From Helicostylum pulchrum (lineage: Eukaryota > Mucoromycota > Mucoromycetes > Mucorales > Mucoraceae), in assembly GCA_025677825.1 (NCBI GenBank), contig JAIXMO010000077.1, forward strand, positions 1-64,000: a stretch of 64,000 bases of DNA, given 5' to 3'. Under the pieces are notes generated by a model, which saw nothing but the letters and a program-made list of their open reading frames with translations, did not search any database and was not told where the DNA came from. Numbering within the stretch: the first letter of the stretch is position 1; every line of letters begins with the position of its first letter. The position numbers and the translations under genes are program-made. Below are positions 23,039 to 32,730 of this stretch, in pieces.

Positions 23039-26000
23039 ATGAAAATAAGTGCTATCCTTTGTGGATTAACCGCATACGCATTAGGCGTTACTGCTATACC
23101 CCTGTTTCAAATCCGTAAGAATAATCACTTGTTTGTTACCTTTTTTTTTGATCGAATTATTTTTCTAATTATCCCTTTTTTAGCAAACGATTATGATAGA
23201 TACAATCAAGTGTGCCCTTTATTTGCTCATAAAGATGTAGAATGTCCACTTATTTGCGTTAAAGATCAAACATTATGCCCCTCTACTTTACCCGCTACCT
23301 GTCCTAGTGGGTTATCATTTTGTGGTGATGGTACTTGTAAAGAATCTTGTGACACAACCGAAAATGCTTGTCAATGTGGTGATGAATCTATTCAATATTT
23401 TCCATGTGCTGCTGGTCAACTCGTAAACATTACTCATTTCGATCCTGTAAACCAAGTAACACAAATCCAAAACACATGTGCTACGAGTGCCAATATTTCC
23501 AATGCCAATGTTGGTTTCTGGGGTGATTTTAATACCACTTCTCTTTGGTTAGCTTGTCCTATTATCGAGCCTTCATTTACTTACACTGAACCAATGTGGA
23601 TTTCTGTTTGGGCTTTAATGGCTGCCGAAGCTTTAATTTTGGTCCTTTGGGCTATCTACAAGTCCATCTTTGAAGCAAAGTATCACAATGCTGTCGCTTT
23701 AAACAATAAACAAAATACTATCGCTGGTGCCAATTCAACTGACGACAACGATACGCACAAGCCCATTAGATTGGATAACGAAATCGACGAATCTGAGTGT
23801 AAAATGGATATGGCAGTAAACCAAGACCAAAAGCAAAGCAAAGAGAAGTTCGATAAGTCCGCTGATACATCCATTTCTTCAGATTCTATAAAGGAATCCG
23901 AGAAATTGAAGTTTCGTGGTTTCCTTAACGATTATTTCGGTTTATTCTCTTTTGCATCTGTTGTAGCTACAACTCTTTTATTCTTTGTTTTCCTCGGTTG
24001 TCTCGTTGGTGATTACTGTAAGTAGCCAAAAAAAAAAAAAAAAAAAAAAAAAAAAGAAACAACAGAAAAAACTATTGGCAACAATTTTTCGTTGTTAATG
24101 TTTTTTTTGGATACCCTTTGTACCACTTTATTAACAATGTAACACTAAATCAAATAGATGGAACTTTAACTGGTGTACCCTTAGATGTTTTCATCTCTTC
24201 TGACGTTTCATCAAAGACATTTACTGCCGTTTGGCATATTGCTGCTGCCTGGTTTTGTATTGTTATGTTCACCAAAAAGACAATTCGTAATTATTTTAGA
24301 CTTGAATCTTATCCTCACAAGTGTCCTTATGTTCAAGTTGAGCGTAGACAAGAGTCATTGATCTTTTTAGCTGATGGTAGCAAATGGCTTTCCAAACTCA
24401 GAGATATTGAGGGTCGTGTTACAAAGCGTCTGGGGTAAAAAAAAAAAACGAAAACTTGTTATAGTTTAATAGGATGTTGACTTTAAAGACTAAAACTTTA
24501 TTTTTTTTAACCCAATAGTTTGGATATCTTGATTTCTACCTGCTCTGTTGAACTTACCGAAAGCAAGCTCCGTTATTTTGAATACCAATGTATGAGATAC
24601 ATCTACAATACCGAAAAGGCTAGATTTGAACCTTATGAGTATGATCTCGGATCAACTAATAGAGAAATTCAAGCTTGGGCTACTGGTGTCACTACTAAGG
24701 AAGCAAGCAGTAGAGCTGCCATGCTTGGTGCTAATATTATCAAGGTCGAAGTCCCTACTGTCTTTATGGCCATTATTCAAGAGTAAGTACCAAAAAAAAA
24801 AAAAAAAAAAAAAAATTAAGGGTCGAAAAATTATTATGCCCAATTTAGGCAAAAAAAAAGGAAATCTCGGAGACTAATTCCATCCCATTTTTAGATTTGC
24901 TTCGTTTTTGTACCTTTATCAAATGATGTGTATGTGGGTTTGGTATTACTTCCAATACTATCAAATGGGTCTTGTCCAAACGATCATTATTCTTATGGCT
25001 GCATTTATTCGTGTCTTCTTACGTCTTAGAGCTGAGTACCGTATTAAAGAAATGGCTGAACATGTAATTGATATTACTGTCTTACGAGATGGTCAATGGT
25101 CTACTGTTTCCAGTGCCGCTTTGATCCCAGGTGATGTTTTCGAGATTAACGAAAGCTCTCTTATTCCCTGTGATGCCGTGATCTTGTCTGGTACTGTCGT
25201 TGTCAATGAGTCATCCCTCACTGGTGAAGCTATGCCTGTTCGTAAGATTGCTGTTGCCAATGATGATAACGTATTTGAATCCAATGGTTCTGGTAAAGTA
25301 AACACCTTGTTTGCTGGTACCAGTGTTTCTCAAACTACTCCTACTGCTTCTGCTACTGGTGAAAAGGGTCGTGTCTTTGCTTTAGCTCTCCGTACCGGTA
25401 TTGCTACTGAAAAGGGGTCTCTTATTCACAAGATTCTTTTCCCTTCTCCTGTTTCTTTTGTTTTCAATGAACATCTCAAAGTTGCTATTGGTATTCTCTT
25501 AATTTGGGGTTTTGTTGCATTCTGTTTGAGTTTGTATCTTATGGGCCGTGGTAACATTACTAGTTGGTACTATGGTGTCTTTGTTATGTCTCAGATTTTC
25601 TCTCCTTTGTTACCTGCTGCCTTTACTATCAACCAATCTGTTTGTGCTGCTCGTCTTCGTGGAAAGCAAATTCTCTGTATTGATCTCCCCCGTATTAACC
25701 TCTCTGGTAAGGTTCGTATCTTTTGTTTCGATAAGACTGGTACTCTTACCCGTGAAGGTTTGGAATTTTATGGCTCCGTTTCTGCTCCCTCCGCTGTTAT
25801 CGGTCCTTTCGGTCATCGTGAAGAAGATCCTCTCAAGATGGAACCTACTTTAGCTATGGGTATTGCTACTTGTCATGCTGTTACTAAAGTAAAGGGTCAA
25901 TTTATTGGTAACCCTGTTGACATTGAATCTTATAACGCCATGCAATGGGAGTTATTTGAACCTGAGGAAGCCATGTATCTGGATACCTTGATCTCTCCTG

Positions 26001-27818
26001 CTCCTAATCCCAATGAAAAGGGCAAGACTGTTCATGTTGTTCGTCGTTTTGAATTTGTTCATGCTCGTGCTTCTCAATCTGTTGCTGTTCTTGATCCTAC
26101 TACTCAACATGTTCATGTTTTCCTCAAGGGTTCTTTTGAACGTGTAAAGTATCTTTCTAATGCTGATTCTATTCCTGTTGATTACGATCAACATGCTGCC
26201 AAGTATGCTCAAGAAGGTTGTTATGTTCTTGCTATGGCTCACCGCGATATTGGTGTGTTGGGTAAAGATATCACTATGGAACAAATCAAGTCCATGTCTC
26301 GTGATGAACTTGAACAAGATTGTGACTTTTCTGGCTTCGTTCTTTTCCGTAACATGTTGAAGCATGATACTGCTGACGCTATTTCTCAATTAAAGGAAGG
26401 TGATACCCGTGTTGTTATGATTACTGGTGATACTGCATTAACTGGTATTTACATTGCTCGTCAATGTGGTATGATGGAACCTCATCAACGTGTACTCTTG
26501 GGTGACCTTGTTAACGGTGTTGTTATCTGGCACGATATTGAATCTGGAGACCAAGTTGATGTCGATCAAGTAATTGAACAAGATCCTCATGAAGAACATG
26601 AGAAACGTATTGAACTTGCCATGACTGGTCGCGCTTTTGAAGCTTTGATCAAGGAAGAAAGAATTCGTAAATATCTCTTTATGACTCGTGTCTTTGCTCG
26701 TATGACTCCTAATGATAAGGTAATGTGCGTTCAATTCCATATGGAAAAGGGTGTCACTGCTATGTGTGGTGATGGTGGTAACGATTGTGGTGCTCTTCGC
26801 GCTGCTCATGTTGGTCTTGCTTTATCTGAAGCTGAAGCTTCTATCGTTTCTCCCTTCAGTACCAGTAACCGTACTATTATGCAATGTGTTGAACTTATGA
26901 AACAAGGTCGTGCTGCTCTTGCCACCAGTTTTGCTAACTACAAGTTCTTGATTTTATATGGTGAGGCTATGGCTTGTTGGGAATTAATCATGTTCTACTT
27001 TACTGTCATTGCCCCTCAATCTATCTGGATTACTATTGATGGTTTCATGACCACCACTATGACTTTTGCTATTACTCAAGCTCAACCTGCTCTTAGATTA
27101 AGTCCTTCTCGTCCTACTGCTAAGCCTTTGGGAGCCTATACTTTGGCCTCTTTGCTTGGTTGTATTTTCATCAACTTTTGGTTCATTGTTTGCAGGTAAA
27201 ATTTATTTATTTTATTTTGATTTTTTTTTTTTTAAAAAAAAAGTATATAACTAACGTTGTTATCATTTATATAGTGTTGTCTGGCTTTTCCAACAAGATT
27301 GGTTTATCTGTAACGAATTCGATAGTTCTGCAGTTGATTCCGCCAAGTGGTGGTTAATTGGTGACAATTTCGAATCCGAAATGATTTCTCTTGTTATCAT
27401 GTTCCAATTCTTTAACAGTGGTGCTATTGTAAACTTTGGTGCTCAGTTCCGTAAATCATGGTGGAGAAATTATACTCTTGTCTTTGTCTGGGCCTGTTTC
27501 TTCGTCAGCTGTAGTTATCTTATCTTAGCTGATCCCAATCCTTATTCATGTATCTTCAGAATCAACTGTGGCAGTCCTGATACCTTAGTTGAACTTGGTT
27601 ACCCTAGACCCAATTGGGATATTCCCGCATATAACTCTCCTGTCGGTCATAATGTTTTACCCAAGTATTTCCGTTGGCAATTATGGGGCTATGTTATTGC
27701 TAATTGTCTTGCTAATATCATTTGGGAACGTATCTGTATTCTTTGGATTGCTCGTGATTGGGCCATTAGACGTACAAAGACTAACCCTTCAAATAACAGA
27801 GCTGTTTTCAAGCTTTAA
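23039..27818 (+). CDS. P5-type P-type ATPase with cysteine-rich secretory N-terminus
   Basis: Six exons, 23039-23114, 23184-24017, 24158-24434, 24519-24782, 24895-27195 and 27275-27818, encode 1431 residues. The chain starts with a signal-like segment (MKISAILCGLTAYALG). An ectodomain of about 130 residues follows with more than a dozen Cys, then TM helices. The P-type core has LTGE (actuator), DKTGTLT (phosphorylated Asp at 763), MITGD and GDGGNDCGALRAAHVG with SEAEASIVSPF, the last typical of P5 pumps. C-terminal TMs follow. P5B members (Ypk9, ATP13A2) are endolysosomal polyamine or cation pumps. The TM4 motif here is SPLLP (720-724), not the PPALP expected for P5B, so the substrate is uncertain. 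The 24018-24157 intron contains a 28-base A run; only its ATAG acceptor at 24157 keeps the frame. Confidence 0.88.
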
Positions 27819-28138
27819 AAAAAAAGCATTTAATTTATTATATCTCTTTACCTCTTTTTTTATGTAATTATTATTTTTTTATTCCCCTCTTTTTCTATAG
27901 AAAACAAAAGGTTTATTGTACTTTTTTTTTCGTCATATTCAACTCGAACCCTCTAATAACTAAATATATAATAAAAGGTTGTTTATTCCCGATATTTTCT
28001 GCCACATATTCAATTATAGTAAGTTGTAATGTTGATGTTTAGCGATGTTATTTTGATTCGTCCAAAAAAAGAACGTTTACCTGTAATAATCTAAATCCCA
28101 AAAACCGGGAAACCGTGTACATCAGTAATTAATTATTA
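27819..28138. other. 3' flank of the ATPase gene
   Basis: AT-rich sequence with an AATAAAA at about 27969. It separates the ATPase stop from the left inverted repeat. No gene seen. Confidence 0.5.
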
Positions 28139-28161
28139 CAGTAGCGGCTCTATTTAAGGGT
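28139..28161 (+). repeat. Left terminal inverted repeat
   Basis: 23 bp beginning CAGTAGCGGC and preceded by TA. It matches the right repeat over 22 bp. Further TTTAAGGGT copies follow at about 28170, 28187 and, degenerate, 28240. Confidence 0.75.
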
Positions 28162-28345
28162 GACTAGATTTAAGGGTAGACTCTATTTAAGGGTGGATGT
28201 CTTCAGTCCCCCGCTTTACACCGCTATCGCCACTATTCGATTTAAGGATGGGATACAGAATTTCTGAAATAGTAAATTTTGTTATAAAATACACAAATCG
28301 TTTGTACCAATTTCACAAAACTACTAAGTACTGTATTTCCACTCT

Positions 28346-28482
28346 CAATTTACTGGATTTCTGAGGTTAAATTGCCCATAATAATGAGACTAATTTGACC
28401 AGGTGTTTGAAGCCAGTTTGCCCAGCTTTTTGAGAATAAATTCACCACCTTTTTCATTGAAGTTGACCAATTTTTTGAGCCA
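28346..28482. repeat. Degenerate 23-bp tandem repeat (about six units)
   Basis: Units such as AATTTGACCAGGTGTTTGAA and AGTTTGCCCAGCTTTTTGAG (first 20 bases shown) recur every 23 bp with substitutions. The core is TTGNCCA followed by a T-rich segment and TGA. Period and core are visible by eye; unit edges are approximate. Confidence 0.5.
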
Positions 28483-28894
28483 ATCATAAACAATATTCGT
28501 AAAAATGAACTTTTTTCATGGAGATGGAAAAGGTGGTATTGTGGATGAACCTGGCACTTCCCTCATTTCGATTAAGAAACTTGACAAGTTTACACAAGTA
28601 CCATTACTGCCATAGCCAATCAAAATCAATTCCACTGATCAGCCAAAAATGATGTTATTTCATGCATACTTATCAATCATCTCAAAAACGACAAACTCAC
28701 TCATGAAAAGAGTTGGACCATGAGACTGGATCACCACTATCAACTAAATACTCACTTGCTGATGATGAAATCCAATTTTATGTCACTTCTCTTTAATCCT
28801 ACCAGATGTCATGTACATGTATTTTTTTTGATTCAAACCCTAGACATATAGAGATAAGGGGGATAAGGAATACAGAAAAGTAAGAGAATAAAAA

Positions 28895-29846
28895 CTAATA
28901 TCGATATGAATGGCCAAGTGTTCCTTTACTCGATTTTGCCATGAGTAACAGGTAGTCTCCGATAGGTACAAGGTCATCAAGTGCATTTGTTTGAGTGTTC
29001 ATGGCCAAATCATCAGTGCAGGTTGTCCAGAAACAGTCGCTCACGCCAGCAAGCAAATCCAAGTTTCTTCGGCTTGCAAAAGTATGTAAGTCTGAAATGG
29101 AAGAAGCAAAGTCGAGCGCGGTAATCTCCATCATGGTATAGAAGGGAGTGTCTTTATGCTTTGATACAATGAAGAAAGATATATGGTAACCTTTTATCAT
29201 GAACGCCAAGCAAGCAGGCAGACCATGTAAATCAAGAGCACGCTTAGATGCTACACCGAGCCTAAATACATCCAGGTTTACAGCTTGTTTGGAAGCATTA
29301 CCATTTTTGGTCTCTCCAAATCCTACGGGGCACCCAAACTCGTGCTGTACAAGTGTTGATATTATGGGATCGGGTCTCATACCTGTAATATCCTCGTTAA
29401 TAGACCTGTTGTACCACCTCAAGCAAATTCGTCTATCTTGATCGGCTATTATTTCTGACAGGAACACATCAAAATATGTGGCCTGGAGCTCAACTTCTCC
29501 TATTTTACCCATATCCAGTATTGGGGGACGTGGTAGTTTTGTCAATCTAGAAAGGAATATGATTTATCAAAAAAATGAATCATCCAAAAAAAAAAAAGAC
29601 TTACAAGTTAGCCAGACCTTCCACTACGTTTCCGATTGTGCTATTAATCGTAGACGCTAAACGCAATAGGTCACGCTTGGCATCGCGCACACTGATCTCT
29701 TTATTATCCACAGAGTTGATTGTTTTTGTCACCTCTAGAAATTCCTTATCACTAATTTTCGGGGTATTTGCAGGTATCGAATTACAGAAATCAAAGTATG
29801 CTCCTGCCGTAGCGACTCGGGTGATGACACCTATTCTGTCCACCAT
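28895..29846 (-). CDS. Conserved Mucoromycota-type protein with PD-(D/E)XK-like motif order
   Basis: Two exons, 29846-29605 and 29546-28895 (junction TT/A keeps frame), give about 297 residues from the methionine before VDRIGVITR. An acceptor-like CTTCTAG near 29900 could mean an additional 5' exon. The core has RPDPIISTLVQHEFGCPV followed by GFGETKN, i.e. P-D, about 20 residues, then E-x-K as in PD-(D/E)XK nucleases. Next come NLDVFRLGVASKRALDL and a beta-rich segment (FMIKGYHISFFIVSK). I recognise this general pattern from uncharacterised multi-copy proteins of Mucoromycota, but assign no proven activity. It lies inside the inverted-repeat element and shows no stops, so it may be intact cargo or a nested gene. 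Confidence 0.6.
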
Positions 29847-30076
29847 TACTAATACCGTATTTACACACGACAGTAGCGACGAGGATTTCACCCCTAACAA
29901 CCTAGAAGAGGAGAAAAGCGATGCCGATTTGGAAGACAGCGACGAAGAAATGGCATATAGTCAAACTTCCAGTGCCAACAATATACCTAACGTCGAAGAA
30001 CCCACCATTGAACACTTTAATGATGATATGAATTTAGTGACTTTTTTAAATTTTATTTTTCGATCACTTATTAAGT
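29824..30076 (+). other. Acidic open reading segment antisense to the 5' end of the nuclease-like gene
   Basis: From the ATG at 29824 the plus strand reads MTPILSTITNTVFT, then a D/E/S-rich stretch (DSSDEDF, EEEKSDADLEDSDEEMAYSQ, IEHFNDDMN) to a stop at about 30078. Composition looks like a disordered acidic N-terminus. It overlaps the minus-strand gene head to head by about 23 bp from the chosen starts. It may be a truncated first exon, a relic, or chance. Confidence 0.3.
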
Positions 30077-30184
30077 GACTATTTTAAGTGCACCGCTGCG
30101 GATGCTCTTAAACACGATTTGAAAAAAAAAAAAAAAAATCTTTTTTTTCTTATTATTCTTTTCTTCACCCAACTCGACAATCAA

Positions 30185-30610
30185 GATGTTTGAGACCTGT
30201 AGTTCTTTTAGAATGACCGTCCAAAATACTTTTCCATTGCAGCTTGGCGCTTCGTCCGTCTTGTTCATGGCGAAGGTTCTTGATTGTGCAAGAGATGCTT
30301 GAGACCTGTAGTTCTTTTAGAATGACCGTCCAAGATACTTTTTCATTGCAGCTTGGCGCTTCGTCCGTCTTGTTCATGGCGAAGGTTCTTGATTGTGCAA
30401 GAGATGCTTGAGACCTGTAGTTCTTTTAGAATGACCGTCCAAGATACTTTTTCATTGCAGCTTGGCGCTTCGTCCGTCTTGTTCATGGCGAAGGTTCTTG
30501 ATTGTGCAAGAGATGCTTGAGACCTGTAGTTCTTTTAGAATGACCGTCCAAGATACTTTTCCATTGTAGCCTGGCGCTTCGTCCGTTTTGTTCATGGCGA
30601 AGGTTCTCTT
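30185..30610. repeat. 109-bp tandem repeat, four copies
   Basis: The marker GAGACCTGTAGTTCTTTTAG occurs at 30192, 30301, 30410 and 30519, exactly 109 bp apart. Copies 2 and 3 are almost identical; copies 1 and 4 have a few changes. 109 is not a multiple of three, so the array is unlikely to encode a repeated peptide. Copy 4 diverges after about 30605. Confidence 0.9.
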
Positions 30611-31100
30611 GCCAACTTTACATTGCTACATGGTAAAATAAAATCATTCAAGATTCTCACTGTTCTTTATTTCTTTTTTTTCTGTAGTAGCGCATGTTAT
30701 CTTTGTTCTACCATGAGAAATCCAATTAATCTGTGTCTGCTTTGGCTGCGTTTATTTTATGGACATGGGAATATAGTCTAGGAATTTGATAGCGTATCGT
30801 CCTCTCTCTTATGACAAATATGTTCATTGATCAACATCAAAGAGTTTGATAACATTTCATCAACTAATCCGCAAACATCCTTGTTGTGGCAATTATTATT
30901 TACTACAAATATTACCTTGCTATTTAATTATTATTTCCCCTATGTTACCTCGCTTAATAACCTATAGTTTATATTCGACCGTATCCTCGCCAATATATAA
31001 TATTTATTCCAAACTGTATACTACCTGATTTATCTTAATAAAGGACATCTTTAACTCTTGTTTAATTTCTAGTAACTTTATTTAATTTGATAAAACGCAT
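30611..31100. other. Non-coding part of the inverted-repeat element
   Basis: AT-rich sequence; TAATAAAG near 31036 could be an old polyadenylation site. No gene seen. Confidence 0.4.
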
Positions 31101-31102
31101 CA

Positions 31103-31250
31103 GCTGTTATTCAAGACGCAGTTGAGAATCTAACTAAAAGCTTTAAGGGCTTGGAAATAAAAAAACAGAGTCGCTGAATTCATGAAAGAAGAATACAACC
31201 TCAGTGTCGTATTTGCTCAATACATATCGTATATAATTAACCTTGAACCT
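31103..31250 (+). pseudogene. Frameshifted Tc1/IS630-like transposase fragment
   Basis: One frame reads AVIQDAVENLTKSFKGLEIK and reaches a stop soon after. A +1 shift at the A-run near 31165 continues it as SRVAEFMKEEYNLSV. The combined text resembles the N-terminal part of IS630/Tc1-type transposases of Mucoromycota, from memory of such proteins. Reading runs toward the nearby right terminal repeat, so the rest of the transposase is missing or the element is rearranged. Confidence 0.4.
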
Positions 31251-31678
31251 AAAATATTATAATATACGTTGTGCCCAACCTATATTATAAGATATGTTCC
31301 AGAGTGGATATATTTAATATATTAGTATTCTCTGTGGTAAATGGGGGTAGAATAAAAGATATATATATAATAAAAGAGAGGGTCAAGTAAATGGTATAAA
31401 TACAACCTTAGAACAGGATTCTTATAATCCTTAGATCTCTTTTTATATAATAAAACACTTTAATCCAGTCTCATAGTATTTATATTGTTTTTTTTTACTC
31501 ATCAAATACATTTTGGTAGGTATACTTAAGCTATTTATTTCTAAATGCATTACTCATAAGTTGGAAAACTATATTATATTGTCACTTGGAATAAGCACCA
31601 GAAAAAAATATTTTTATTGCTGGATGTAAATTATACTCTCCATTGTTCGATATAAGGGTATGCTCGATTTAAGAGTGT

Positions 31679-31700
31679 ACCCTTAAATAGAGCCGCTACT
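31679..31700 (-). repeat. Right terminal inverted repeat
   Basis: A 22-bp inverted match to the left end. Just inside lie CGATATAAGGGT and CGATTTAAGAGT, degenerate versions of the subterminal motif. The outer dinucleotide is not a clean TA. Confidence 0.75.
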
Positions 31701-31701
31701 A

Positions 31702-32730
31702 CACATATCGTTGTCAATTACAATGAAGTTTACGACAGAACAAAGTCGGTAGAGGAAAATCACGAATGCATTTGTAGCAACATCTTCACTCCCTCTCCAT
31801 AAAGCTGTAGATATGATCATGCTTGGATTTACCAGCATCCTTGATATACGATACTTTGAATGAAAGCCTTTAATCCCTTGGTAACATTTAGGTTATTTAT
31901 TATTGAACTTCTTAATGTTGGACCAACAACAACAGACAGTTTTAGTAACTCTTTGGACGCTGCGCCGTCAATGCAAGTCATTGGAAACTGTCAATTGAAC
32001 AGCTATTTAAAAACATTGATAGGGATTCCTCCGTCCATATATAACGACTACGTCTGCGAAATCCGAGTCAGGATTTAGAAATTAAAGGTAATTTTTTTAT
32101 TATTCGGTGATATAGATTGCATTTTTTTTTATACGTATAAAAAAGTTTACTATAATTATGGAAGATCGATAAAAAAGGTGTTATTCTAAGAATTATTCTG
32201 TTACTCCAAAAAACGGAACAACTTTTTATATTCTTGCCGATTCAAATCTGTTAATACGCTATTTAGAACAGTAACACAAAGTGTAAATCATGATAAAGCG
32301 ATGTCGATTTTAAGCTTTTTTTTTGCAAAAATATTATATAAAAAGTTTTACTGTAACTTTAAAAAAAAAACTTGAGGAGAAATATACAATTTAAGCAATC
32401 TAACCTCGGTTCTGAATTAGAGTTGTAGTACAATCAACATGTAAAAATGATAAGAAACTATAAACATATATTTAATTTACAATGGCACGTGTTACTCAAT
32501 TCTTTCAAGACACGAATTTCTGTTTGCATGTTTATTTGTATAAAAGTCGAGGCTGAGGCCTTCTTTTTTGGGGATGTAAATTTAGTTGTGAATATTCAAC
32601 TAGAGCAAAAAAAAAAAGAAAAAAAAAAAGGAAAATCGTTGCTTTTTTTTTTAAAAATGTAAAAGGGGGAGGGGGTGTTCAAAAATGATATGCTTTGGTA
32701 ACGAAGGGGAAAAAGGTAAATCGTAATATT
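31702..32730. other. Intergenic region right of the element
   Basis: About 1 kb, AT-rich. A 72-codon open stretch at 31860-32078 has no family features. Short A/T runs before 32660 may belong to the 3' flank of the metallopeptidase gene. No gene supported. Confidence 0.45.

Larger units (their letters stand above)
28139..31701. mobile_element. Decayed 3.56-kb DNA transposon-like element with terminal inverted repeats
   Basis: The left end (28139-28161) reads CAGTAGCGGCTCTATTTAAG and continues GGT. Its inverted match, 22 bp, is at 31679-31700. A TA precedes the left end, as in Tc1/mariner insertions; the right flank (ACA) would need two changes to match. Both ends carry extra copies of a subterminal TTTAAGGGT motif (at least four on the left, two or three degenerate on the right), suggesting transposase-binding sites. 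Inside are a gene with a PD-(D/E)XK-like motif, two tandem repeats and a frameshifted transposase-like piece. Length and content suggest a composite or rearranged copy. Confidence 0.6.

Noticed and set aside
24018..24157. Coding extension NYWQQFFVVNVFFGYPLYHF upstream of ATPase exon 3
   Set aside because: Acceptors that would include it leave the wrong phase or a stop. The ATAG acceptor at 24157 gives GDYYGTLTG in frame.
30071..30377. Repeated 'MNKTDEAPSC' minus-strand peptides in the 109-bp array
   Set aside because: The 109-bp period shifts frame each unit, so a repeated protein is not sustained.
30183..30610. CRISPR-like array
   Set aside because: The whole 109-bp unit repeats without unique spacers, and the genome is eukaryotic.
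32447..32662. Open frame before the M16 gene 3' end
   Set aside because: Composition follows A/T runs and shows no domain; likely chance.
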